The position numbers and the translations under genes were made by a program. The notes below the pieces were generated by a model. The model was not told the origin of the DNA and made no database searches. It saw nothing but the letters and a program-made list of their open reading frames with translations. 64,000 nt of DNA, from assembly GCA_965238125.1 (NCBI GenBank), contig OZ250179.1:5394001-5458000 (forward strand). Reading direction: 5' to 3'. Positions 50,256 through 60,611 of the stretch are shown piece after piece. The stretch's first letter is position 1. Each line of letters opens with the position of its first letter. This DNA is from UBA6623 sp965238125. GTDB lineage: Bacteria > Acidobacteriota > Terriglobia > Bryobacterales > UBA6623.

Positions 50256-50764
50256 GGTCCGGAAACTTCGGTGGAGAGCAAGTAGGGGGCCTCCGTTTCC
50301 GGGTCCGTGGCTATCACGACTTCCAGGCAGGTAATTTTCAGACCCCACTGTTCCCGCAGCCATTCGGCCGTCGAAAGCGTCTGCTTGTCGAACCCCGCTG
50401 AGATCACGATGATCCGCCGGGCGGCGTTAATGTCGTCGACGTCCACTTCGAGGAACAAGCCCAGTCTTTCCGCCTCGTCCTCGTCCAGCAGCCGGAATAG
50501 ATCTTCCGATGACCAACGCGCCACGCGGCGGGCGCACGCAACGCCTCGGCTGAGCATCGTTTGGTTCGCCTCACCGTCGCCCTGCTCCGCCACGATCACA
50601 ACCGCGGCTTGACCCTGAGGGTCGATCGCCAGCAAGTCAATCGGGGAGGACGCGCCCTCTTCGCCGACTAGATTGATCCCGATTGGGAACAGCACCAGTC
50701 CGATTTCCCGGAAAGCGCGGTCCGGGTTTCGAAGAATCAATTCACGTAATGCTGTCGGCTGCAT
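50228..50764 (-). CDS. PD-(D/E)xK-like protein of unknown function
   Basis: A 178-residue protein. The order ILRNPDRAFREIGLVLFPIGINLVGEEGASSPIDLLAIDPQGQAAVVIVAEQGDGEANQ resembles NucS/DUF91-type nuclease cores, where D...ExK is expected; here the ExK position reads VAEQ, so the lysine is missing. A strand-rich second half follows (RRIIVISAGFDKQTLSTAEWLREQWGLKI). I infer a nuclease fold without a complete active site. It is convergent with the cytochrome gene. Confidence 0.55.
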   Translation of the reverse strand: MQPTALRELILRNPDRAFREIGLVLFPIGINLVGEEGASSPIDLLAIDPQGQAAVVIVAEQGDGEANQTMLSRGVACARRVARWSSEDLFRLLDEDEAERLGLFLEVDVDDINAARRIIVISAGFDKQTLSTAEWLREQWGLKITCLEVVIATDPETEAPYLLSTEVSGPYWPSSWQR

Positions 50765-50877
50765 CGGACGTACTGTTGACTGCTTGGCTCAGAGGTCCTT
50801 CAGGCAGCCTGAAAGTTTTAGGGAACCCGGTACTTTTGTACCCGTACTCCCTTGTATATGTAGTGGGACTTATCGTC

Positions 50878-50925
50878 AATTCGACTCTCGACATATTGAC
50901 CCTTCGACTCGCGACATATGTCCCA
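50878..50925 (+). promoter_or_regulatory. Tandem operator-like repeat upstream of oxidoreductase
   Basis: Two consecutive units of about 22 bp, TTCGACTCTCGACATATTGA and TTCGACTCGCGACATATGTC, each followed by CCC. The second contains the perfect palindrome GACATATGTC. They lie about 35 bp before ATG 50957. A repressor-type site overlapping the promoter is plausible. Confidence 0.45.
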
Positions 50926-50956
50926 ATCAAACCGGCGCGCCTCTACAATGGGTCCC

Positions 50957-51934
50957 ATGAGCGAACCATCTCTCGGGGGCGCCATTATCGGCACGGCGCA
51001 TTCACACGCCCTCGGTCACATGGAAGCCATCCGCGCCTCGAAAAACTGGGAGTTGATCGGCGTGGCCGAGCCGAACCCCGCCTTGCTAAGCACAGCCCGA
51101 GCGAACACCCGATGGAAAGGAGTTCCGTGGGCTTCCATCGATGCGGTGCTCTCCGACAGCCGCGTGCGGATGGTTTGCATCGAAACGGACCCGCTCGAAT
51201 CGCTGCCCCATTCACTACGCACGATCGAGGCCGGCAAGCACCTCAAGATCGACAAACCGCCCGGCGTTGACTACGCTCTGCTGCGCAAGATCTTCGACGA
51301 AGCCCAACGCCGTCATCTGCTTGTGCAGATGGGCTACGTCTATCGCTACAACCCCGCCTTCCGGCTTGCCTACCGAGCGATTCAGGAAGGTTGGCTGGGG
51401 TCGATTCGTTCGATCGTTTGCCGGATGAACGACATGCTCAGCCCGGCCGGGCGGCGGCAGCTCGACCGCTATCCGGGCGGGCAATTCTACGAAATCTGCT
51501 GCCACATGCTGGATGTGTTGATTTGGTTGATGGGGGAGCCGCGGCGTGTGAGCCCCGTATTTCGCCATAGCGACCCGGTCGAGGACGAGCTCGAGGACGA
51601 TGTTCAGGCTACGTTTGAGTTCGACGAGGCGGTGGCGCTGATCCGGAGCAATACGCGCGACGGGCGGCGCTCTTTCCACATCTTCGGCGACGCCGGGTCG
51701 ATTCGCATCGACGACCCCGACCGGCCGAAAGTTCATTTGGCTCTAACCACGCCCCAGGGCGGATTTTCAGCCGGTGTGCAAGAGGTCCCCATCGGCCCCT
51801 CGATCCGCTTGGTTCCCGACCTCGACGATCTCGCCGGCGCCATCCGCGAACGCCGCGACGTCGAGCATTTTACGCCGGAGCACGATTTGGCCGTGCAGCG
51901 GGTGTTGCTGGAAACCTGCGGCGTAGAGGTGTGA
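50957..51934 (+). CDS. Gfo/Idh/MocA-family oxidoreductase, second copy
   Basis: About 325 residues. The N-terminal dinucleotide-binding domain is recognisable but atypical: GGAIIGTAHSHALGHMEAI replaces the usual GxGxxG. The catalytic motif EKP reads IDKPPG, keeping the lysine. The C-terminal domain is normal (GGQFYEICCHMLDVLIWLMGEP). Low similarity to the 9.5-kb family member argues against a recent duplication. The substrate is unknown. It is preceded by the tandem operator-like repeat and converges on the aminotransferase gene. Confidence 0.85.
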   Translation: MSEPSLGGAIIGTAHSHALGHMEAIRASKNWELIGVAEPNPALLSTARANTRWKGVPWASIDAVLSDSRVRMVCIETDPLESLPHSLRTIEAGKHLKIDKPPGVDYALLRKIFDEAQRRHLLVQMGYVYRYNPAFRLAYRAIQEGWLGSIRSIVCRMNDMLSPAGRRQLDRYPGGQFYEICCHMLDVLIWLMGEPRRVSPVFRHSDPVEDELEDDVQATFEFDEAVALIRSNTRDGRRSFHIFGDAGSIRIDDPDRPKVHLALTTPQGGFSAGVQEVPIGPSIRLVPDLDDLAGAIRERRDVEHFTPEHDLAVQRVLLETCGVEV

Positions 51935-51961
51935 GGGACCGAACCGAGAGACTCCGCGCAC

Positions 51962-52900
51962 TCACGGCCTCCAGGTCTTGGCCAGCTCGGCGTAATCGGC
52001 GAACTGCTCGTCGATCGATACGCCGACTTCCTCCGACCACGCGTCGAGCAGCTTTTGAAAGATCGGCCCTCGTTTGCCGTCGCCGACCGGGTAAAAGTCA
52101 AAGCGCGTAATCGGAACCATGCTGTAGGGCGTGCTGGTGAACCAAGCTTCGTCGGCTTGGCGAACATCGTAGGGCTCGATGTCGGCTTCCCGCACTTCCA
52201 AACCCAGCCGGGCGGCGATGTCCATGCAGGCATGGCGCGAGACGCCGCGCAGGATATTGTGCGGCTTGGGCGTATAAATGACGCCGCCCTTCGCCATGAA
52301 GAAGTTGTTGCCTGTTCCCTCGGTGAGAAAACCCTGCTCGTCGGTAAGCACGGCCATCGCGCCCGAGTCCATGTGCTCGGCCTGCAACTCGGCGACGCGA
52401 TAGAACAAGCGGCTGCGATTTTTGGCCTTCGGATCGAGAAAACGCGAGGGAACCGATTGCTGCCTGGGAACCACAAAGTGCGCACCGTCGCGGAAGCGCT
52501 CCCACATCATCCCGATGTGCCGCACCAGGGGAATGACATGAATGCACACGATCGGGCTCCGCCCTTCGGTGACGATCGTGTCGTAGAAGGGCATGCTGCC
52601 GCGCGTGACGTCGTGCATGATCTGGAAATCGAGCCCCTCGAGACGATCTTCGTTTCGCTTCATCGTCTCGATCGTCGCCGCTTCCATTTCGTCGATCGTT
52701 AGGCCGCAATCGATTTCGGCGTAGCGCAGCGAACCATAGAGTCGTTCGAGATGCTCGCGCGGACGAAAGGGCTTGCCGGCAAAAGTCCGCGTCATCTCAA
52801 ACAGCATGTCGCCGTACATCAGGGCCCAGTCGAAGACCGACAGCCGAGCTTCACGCTCGGGGATGAAATCACCGTTCCAATAGACAAGACGTTCGGGCAT
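51962..52900 (-). CDS. Class IV (branched-chain / D-amino-acid type) aminotransferase
   Basis: A 312-residue PLP enzyme of fold type IV. It has VYWNGDFIPEREARLSVFDWALMYGDMLFEM at the start, the Schiff-base lysine probably Lys158 (LDPKAKNRSRL), and the PLP-phosphate loops FLTEGTGNNFFM and TSTPYSMVPI. Whether the donor is a branched-chain amino acid, a D-amino acid or 4-amino-4-deoxychorismate cannot be decided. It stands alone. Confidence 0.88.
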   Translation of the reverse strand: MPERLVYWNGDFIPEREARLSVFDWALMYGDMLFEMTRTFAGKPFRPREHLERLYGSLRYAEIDCGLTIDEMEAATIETMKRNEDRLEGLDFQIMHDVTRGSMPFYDTIVTEGRSPIVCIHVIPLVRHIGMMWERFRDGAHFVVPRQQSVPSRFLDPKAKNRSRLFYRVAELQAEHMDSGAMAVLTDEQGFLTEGTGNNFFMAKGGVIYTPKPHNILRGVSRHACMDIAARLGLEVREADIEPYDVRQADEAWFTSTPYSMVPITRFDFYPVGDGKRGPIFQKLLDAWSEEVGVSIDEQFADYAELAKTWRP

Positions 52901-53076
52901 GGAGAAACCTGTCGGCTCAAGGATACACGATTGCGGCAGTGCGCTCTTGCTTGGGCGAAAAGCAGAAGGTTCCGCCGCGGCTGCCGTAAATTCTCAAGGA
53001 TTGCGACAAGGGTGACGCAATCCTTCTTGTCCACAGGACCAAGAATCAAACGGGTTGCGGAGAAATGAGCCTAGCT

Positions 53077-53103
53077 TAGCTAGCTAGCTAGCTAGCTAGC
53101 TAG
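53077..53103 (+). repeat. (TAGC)n tetranucleotide microsatellite
   Basis: Six full TAGC units plus TAG, self-complementary in every register (AGCT/CTAG palindromes). It lies about 115 bp upstream of the next start codon, in a 317-bp gap with no gene. CTAG is generally rare in bacterial DNA, which makes a run of it stand out. Confidence 0.95.
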
Positions 53104-53217
53104 GGAGTGTCGCGATTAAGGGGGCGTTGCGACAGGGTACAGCAATTGCTCGGTACCCAATGTACACTCTTTAGAGGAGAAAACATCGAGATAAACCCTC
53201 ACTACGGAGGTGGCGGC

Positions 53218-54045
53218 ATGAGCAATCAGTATGAGGATCAAGACCCCGGCGAGGGAGGTCCCGCGGAGCGCGCGAGGCCGCGCAAGGATTTTTGGGACAA
53301 GATGGATGTCCTCGGGAGATTGTTTGCGGGGGTTGTCCTTGTCGGGATCGGCTTTATTTTGAAGACCGGTGCGGATTCGGTGAAGCAGTCACTCGAGACC
53401 GGCAACTTGGTACAGACTCTGATCGAAGATCTCACGACCGAGGGAGCGCGACGGGATGTCGCCCTCATCGCTTTGAACCGCTCAGTGGGCGAGGAAAAGC
53501 GAGGTATGGTGGCGAAGATCGCCGAGAGGCTGATTCTGGACATAGCCGAATCGGAGTCGGACAGGCAGATCTACAAGGAGGCGCGGTTATACATTACGGC
53601 GCTCGAGATTCTGGATGAGATCGACCCGGATCGCGCGGAGCACCTCGCAAAGCGAGTTATCAAAATCAAGTTCCAAAGGGATCCAAAGAGGGGCAGAGAG
53701 CTGGCGAGATATCTATCGGAGGTAGTCGACCTCTCTGGAGATGAACTGGTCAATTCACTGCTCGTCAGCGTGAGTGAGTCCAGCATAATCCTGGTTAAGC
53801 ACAATGAGGAACGGATCGAACAGGCAAAGCGCGAAAAAGACACCTACACAGAGCAAGTCGCGCAAGCTGAGCAGAAAGAAGCAGAGGCAACTTTGGCCCT
53901 GGCAAACGCCGCGGACGCGCGGGCGAAAGGTGAGACCTCAGCAGCCGAAAACTACATCCAGGCAGCCCAGACACATCAAAAGGCCGCACGAAAGTATCTC
54001 CGCTCTTCCCGCTTGATCAGGCCGATCCGATCATCGGAACGGTGA
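53218..54045 (+). CDS. Single-pass membrane protein with C-terminal coiled coil, unknown
   Basis: A 275-residue protein I do not recognise. A polar N-terminus leads to one membrane helix (LFAGVVLVGIGFILKTGA, about 35-52). A helical HEAT-like middle follows (TLIEDLTTEGARRDVALIALNRSVGEEKR...LYITALEILDEIDPDRAEHLAKR), then a charged coiled coil (HNEERIEQAKREKDTYTEQVAQAEQKEAEATLAL). ATG 53218 has GGAGG 9 bp upstream. Codon use looks less GC-biased than its neighbours. It is isolated downstream of the TAGC repeat. Confidence 0.75.
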   Translation: MSNQYEDQDPGEGGPAERARPRKDFWDKMDVLGRLFAGVVLVGIGFILKTGADSVKQSLETGNLVQTLIEDLTTEGARRDVALIALNRSVGEEKRGMVAKIAERLILDIAESESDRQIYKEARLYITALEILDEIDPDRAEHLAKRVIKIKFQRDPKRGRELARYLSEVVDLSGDELVNSLLVSVSESSIILVKHNEERIEQAKREKDTYTEQVAQAEQKEAEATLALANAADARAKGETSAAENYIQAAQTHQKAARKYLRSSRLIRPIRSSER

Positions 54046-54129
54046 TCAGCCAACCTTCGGAATGACTGAGCGTTTTCATCGGAATACACATCTAAGCCGG
54101 GCGGGCAAAGGGGGGCAAAAGGCTTCGAC

Positions 54130-56841
<2,712 letters not shown>

Positions 56842-56957
56842 GCTTGGCTCCAGAAAACGACGATCGCGGCGCGACGCCTCGGGCGCGACCGCGCAGGCGG
56901 CGCTCAGAACAGCGGCAGTGGAGAGTCCCCATTCGCGTCGGGTTAACATGGGGTCCA

Positions 56958-56963
56958 ATTATA
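56958..56963 (-). promoter_or_regulatory. Perfect -10 box just upstream of the acnA extension ATG
   Basis: TATAAT on the minus strand ends 8 bp before ATG 56949, so transcription would start at or next to that ATG (leaderless) and about 110 bp before the aconitase start at 56841. No good -35 hexamer is seen at the normal distance. Confidence 0.45.
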
Positions 56964-57221
56964 CGCATCTCGACCCTCTCCTTCGCAGCGGCGGCTCTGC
57001 TCTATGATCTCACCGCCGACCGCGCCGCAACAAGCCGACCGGTACTTTGCGTGATCGCTCGCGCCGACGGCCACGCCCTGCATCAAGCGGATTCGGAGGC
57101 CGCGTCTCGCTATCTGTTCGTATCATGGAGAATAGGGACCAGGCGATCGTCCGGAGATCGTTCGGGCGGTGGATTGGAGCTACCAAGTAAAGCAGCCTCG
57201 GCGTGGAGACGCGATTTTTCC

Positions 57222-57953
57222 ATGGAACTGTTGATCACCAACGATGATGGCATTGACGCCCCCGGACTCGCTGCGCTCCGCCGTGCAGCCGCCCGCCTGG
57301 GTCCGGCCCGCGTCGTAGCTCCGACCCAAGCGGTCTCCGGCTGCGGCCACAGCGCCACCACCGACCGGGCCCTGCGCGTCGAGCGCCGCTCACACCACAC
57401 CTACGCCGTCGACGGCACGCCGGCTGATTGTGTCCGCATCGCTTTCCACGATTTCGAGACCCCGGTTGATTGGGTGCTGGCCGGCATTAACCGCGGCGGC
57501 AATCTCGGGGTCGATGTTTACTATTCCGGCACCGTTGCCGCCGTCCGCGAGGCCGCGTTGCATGGGGTGCCCGGCATTGCCGTCTCCCACTATCACAATC
57601 GTCCGCTCAGCGATCAGGATTGGGAGCGCGCCGTCGAGTGGACCAGTCCGATTCTCGAGCGGTTGATGGCCAAGCGGCCGAGACCCGCGGCTTTTTGGAA
57701 CGTCAATCTACCGTCCGATCCGGCGGGCTCGGCGAGTTCGACGGGTTCGACGGAAAATGGTCGGCCCGAGGTGATTTTTTGTCCGCTCGACCCCTCGCCG
57801 CTCCCACTCAGCTTCGAGTCGGGCGAAAACGGTGATCGCCGCTACAACGGAAAATACGTTCTTCGCCAGAGGAAGACCGGTAGCGACGTCGATGTCTGTT
57901 TTCGGGGAGCGATTTCCGTCACGGAAATCTCGATCATGGAACCGAGCCGCTAG
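57222..57953 (+). CDS. surE: 5'-nucleotidase SurE
   Basis: A 243-residue metal-dependent nucleoside monophosphatase linked to stationary-phase survival. It has the family N-terminus MELLITNDDGIDAPGLAAL (metal-binding DD), the VVAPTQAVSGCGHSAT loop, YAVDGTPADCVRIA and AGINRGGNLGVDVYYSGTVAAVREAALHGVPGIAVS. ATG 57222 is the family start; the frame is open further upstream but unlike the family. It is divergent from acnA. Confidence 0.93.
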   Translation: MELLITNDDGIDAPGLAALRRAAARLGPARVVAPTQAVSGCGHSATTDRALRVERRSHHTYAVDGTPADCVRIAFHDFETPVDWVLAGINRGGNLGVDVYYSGTVAAVREAALHGVPGIAVSHYHNRPLSDQDWERAVEWTSPILERLMAKRPRPAAFWNVNLPSDPAGSASSTGSTENGRPEVIFCPLDPSPLPLSFESGENGDRRYNGKYVLRQRKTGSDVDVCFRGAISVTEISIMEPSR

Positions 57954-58000
57954 TAGCCGAGGCCGGCACATGCTTGGCGGCCCCGGCAGCGGCAGCGGCC

Positions 58001-58178
58001 CTGGCATTTAGCCCACGGCTTCAGCCGTGGGAACCCATCCAATAACCGGAAAAGCCCCGGTAGGGGCGTGGGAAATCATCTACGCGAACAGGATGAGGGT
58101 ACATGCTCCGGCGCGCCCCTCCGGGGCTTTCCGCTTCGTGGTCATTTTCCCACGGCTGAAGCCGTGGGCTAAATTCCA
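58001..58178 (+). repeat. Large inverted repeat with CCCACGGCTTCAGCCGTGGG ends
   Basis: CCCACGGCTTCAGCCGTGGG (58012-58031) and CCCACGGCTGAAGCCGTGGG (58149-58168) are embedded in longer inverted arms (CCTGG.ATTTAG outside, GCCCCGG..GGGGCG inside), forming a hairpin of about 170 bp. A decayed relative is at 26190-26310. The rest of 57954-58371 has no gene. Confidence 0.85.
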
Positions 58179-58371
58179 GGGCTCCTGACGGAGCCCGCGG
58201 GTGAGGGTCAACCGAGACCACTAAACGGACCCGCCTGCAATCAGGCGACCTCCGCGACACCCTGGAGGGGAGGATGCCGGAACCGCGGTCGGGTTGCTGC
58301 AGTCGTCATGGCGTCGCAGCCGGCCTGGGCCGGCCAGACTTGGCCGCGCCGGGCCGGCCGGTCTCGCCGGT

Positions 58372-58749
58372 CTACATCCCTCCTTCGGCGGCTTGCATCA
58401 ACACCCAGCCGTTGCCGTCCGGGTCATTGAACGTGGCGAAACGTCCCCAGGGCTGTGCATCGATCGGGGACAGCTCGACGCCGCGTCCGTTGAGTTCCTC
58501 GTGAGCGGCGTCAAGGTCTTCCGTCGTCAGCACCAACCCTTGTTGACAGCCCGGCGGCATGTTAGGGAACCAGTGGACCAGCGTGATGGAAGTTTCGGCT
58601 CCGGGGATGCCGAGTTGAACCCACTGTTGGTCGGGGCCCATCGGATTGTCGCGCAACACCTCGAAACCCAACTGTTCGGTGTACCAGGCCTTCGAGGCGG
58701 CTTGGTCGCTAACCGGGATGGAAACGATATCGATGCGTTGTAGGCTCAT
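58372..58749 (-). CDS. VOC-superfamily (glyoxalase-like) protein
   Basis: A 125-residue protein with the paired beta-alpha-beta-beta-beta modules of the vicinal-oxygen-chelate fold: IDIVSIPVSDQAASKAWYTEQLGFEVLRD and the second half ending GRFATFNDPDGNGWVLMQ. Likely a metal-binding glyoxalase, dioxygenase or resistance-type protein; substrate unknown. ATG 58749 follows GGAGGAGCC. Isolated gene. Confidence 0.88.
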   Translation of the reverse strand: MSLQRIDIVSIPVSDQAASKAWYTEQLGFEVLRDNPMGPDQQWVQLGIPGAETSITLVHWFPNMPPGCQQGLVLTTEDLDAAHEELNGRGVELSPIDAQPWGRFATFNDPDGNGWVLMQAAEGGM

Positions 58750-58834
58750 GGCTCCTCCGTTGTCGCCGATCGTAGCACAAGGAGCAAGGGACCGAAACGC
58801 GCCGGCATTTCCCTGCAAACCGCCGGGGATTCCG

Positions 58835-60004
58835 TTACAGCGAATCCAAAAACGCCAGCAGCGCGGCCCGTTCTTGCTCGGCAAGTTCCTCGAAACGAAG
58901 CCGCGCCGATTCGGCCTCCGCGCCGTGGGCCTCAACCGCCTGCTCCGGATCCGCCGCACTGCCGTCATGGAGCAGCGGGCGCCGCAACCGCAAACCCCAC
59001 AGCGCGGGCGTGCGGATCTCGTTCGGTCGAGCCGCCTCTTGGGCGATGCCGTCTCCGGTCCCGACGTCGTGGAGCAACAAGTCGGAAAATAGCTGTACTG
59101 CTTTTTCATTGAAAACGGGGTTGCCGGCTCGCCCGGTCCGCAAGACGGGGATATGGCAGGCCGCGCAGCCCACCGAGTCGAACAGAGCCTCTCCCCACGC
59201 AGCTTCCTCGGTCAACGGTGCGCGCTCGATCGGTGCGAGGAACTGCATGAAGGCCTCGAAATTGTCGATGCCGCGCAGGCCGGTGGCCGGGTCGCGGGCG
59301 TCTTCCGGATCGGGCCGGAGGTCGCAAAGTTGGAGGGCTTCGGGATCGACGCCGGCCGCGACTTCATCAACAAACAAGTCGTTGGTAATGCCCATCTCAT
59401 TGCGATACGCATCGGCCCCGAAAGCAAGCAGCGTGGCGTGTTGGGCTTTCCACCCGAAGCGGCCGATGCGTTGGCGCCCGGTTCCCACATCGATGATCCG
59501 TGCCGCTCGGCCGCTAATGCCGTCATTGTCAAGGTCGTCGGGGTCTTCGAGCGCCAAAAGCGTCTCGTCCGGAACGGCTTCGACCAGCCCGGCGCCGAAC
59601 AGCGGAATCGGCACACGCTTGGCCACGACGTTCGCTTCCGGCGGAATCATCGGCTGGCAGGAATGATTGGGAATCGAAAAAATTTGGACCAGCGTGCCGC
59701 CACCAAGGACTTCGAAATTGCCTTCCGCGTCCAGGCGGCCCGCCCGCACTTCCGACACCGGGCTGATGCCGCCGATCGCCGGCGTGTTGTGGCACGCCGA
59801 ACACCCCGTCCCGTTATAGGCCGGGCCGAGCCCTTCGGCGGCGTCCTCGACTTCGACGAAGTCTTCCAAGCCTAGGCGAAAGCGCTCGAACTCCTCGACC
59901 GTAATGCCGGAAAGCGGGTTGCCCGGAAGCGCGAGGCGCTGCGCGGGAGCCGGTGCGGGGGACCACGCCGCGATTGCGGCGGCGGCAAGCAGCGCCGCGC
60001 CCGC
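58835..60004 (-). CDS. Di-heme oxidoreductase (DUF1111 family)
   Basis: A secreted c-type di-heme protein related to cytochrome c peroxidases. Two heme sites, GTGCSACHN and VGCAACHI, sit in the usual DUF1111 context (YNGTGCSACHNTPAIGG; RFGWKAQHATLLAFGADAYRNEMGITN; IRTPALWGLRLRRPLLHDGSA). The hydrophobic leader AGAALLAAAAIAAWSPAPAPAQ is a signal peptide. The start is uncertain: the frame is open to ATG 60202, but most of that extension is a dispersed hairpin repeat, so GTG 60004 is given as a conservative start. Third gene of the porin/cupredoxin operon. Confidence 0.85.
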   Translation of the reverse strand, partial: AGAALLAAAAIAAWSPAPAPAQRLALPGNPLSGITVEEFERFRLGLEDFVEVEDAAEGLGPAYNGTGCSACHNTPAIGGISPVSEVRAGRLDAEGNFEVLGGGTLVQIFSIPNHSCQPMIPPEANVVAKRVPIPLFGAGLVEAVPDETLLALEDPDDLDNDGISGRAARIIDVGTGRQRIGRFGWKAQHATLLAFGADAYRNEMGITNDLFVDEVAAGVDPEALQLCDLRPDPEDARDPATGLRGIDNFEAFMQFLAPIERAPLTEEAAWGEALFDSVGCAACHIPVLRTGRAGNPVFNEKAVQLFSDLLLHDVGTGDGIAQEAARPNEIRTPALWGLRLRRPLLHDGSAADPEQAVEAHGAEAESARLRFEELAEQERAALLAFLDSL

Positions 60005-60096
60005 CACGTGGCGGGAGGTACCAGCCTTGCCGCGCCCCGAGTCATCGGGGAAGGGCGTGGGTTGGCACGTTGTGAGGACTCGCAAATTCGGGGACA

Positions 60097-60146
60097 CGAA
60101 CCGATGAATCGGTTCGCGGCAAGCGTGGACGCTCACGCCACGTCCT
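60097..60146 (-). repeat. Dispersed hairpin element, copy 3
   Basis: On the minus strand it reads GGACGTGGCGTGAGCGTCCA.. CGCTTGCC followed by the hairpin CGAACCGA-TTCA-TCGGTTCG (60116-60097). It lies in the gap between the cupredoxin stop and the likely di-heme gene start, inside an operon. Confidence 0.75.
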
Positions 60147-60191
60147 CCCCACGTGAAATTCAACCAACGACCGAACATCGTCTTCCGCGCC

Positions 60192-60611
60192 TTACTTAAC
60201 AACGATCCTGCCCCGCATCATGTTGTGTCCCGCCCCGCACGCCTTCGAACACTCGAACGCATAGGAACCCTTCTTGTCGGCGCGGAACCGCACCCGGGCT
60301 TCCCCTTTGCCGCGCTTGGGAACCACCACGTTGATCCCCGCCTTGCGGATCCGGAAACCGTGATTGGTATCGGCGCTGCGGATGCGAAGCTCGACCACCT
60401 CGCCCGGGTGCACCTTGAACCGCGACGGTACAAAGAAGAACCGTTCCGCCAGAATGTTGACGACGCGCACTTCCTCCGGCGCGGCTTCCTGCTTTGGCGA
60501 CGCCGAGCGTGCCGGGCCACCCATGAGGGCGCTTAGAAGCAGCGCTATGGCTGCGGCCGGGCCAACGTATCGACGGCGCGCACGGCCGCCGCTCGGCTTG
60601 CGGCATCTCAT
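60192..60611 (-). CDS. CuA-type cupredoxin (cytochrome oxidase subunit II-like)
   Basis: A 139-residue exported cupredoxin. The signal segment RRRYVGPAAAIALLLSALMGGPARSA precedes a plastocyanin-like fold. Copper ligands follow the binuclear CuA pattern: His84 (DTNHGFRI), Cys121-x3-Cys125-x3-His129-x2-Met132 (CSKACGAGHNMM). No membrane helices or subunit I gene accompany it, so it is a free-standing CuA-type electron carrier. ATG 60611 shares its A with the porin stop (TGATG), which gives tight translational coupling. Confidence 0.88.
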   Translation of the reverse strand: MRCRKPSGGRARRRYVGPAAAIALLLSALMGGPARSASPKQEAAPEEVRVVNILAERFFFVPSRFKVHPGEVVELRIRSADTNHGFRIRKAGINVVVPKRGKGEARVRFRADKKGSYAFECSKACGAGHNMMRGRIVVK

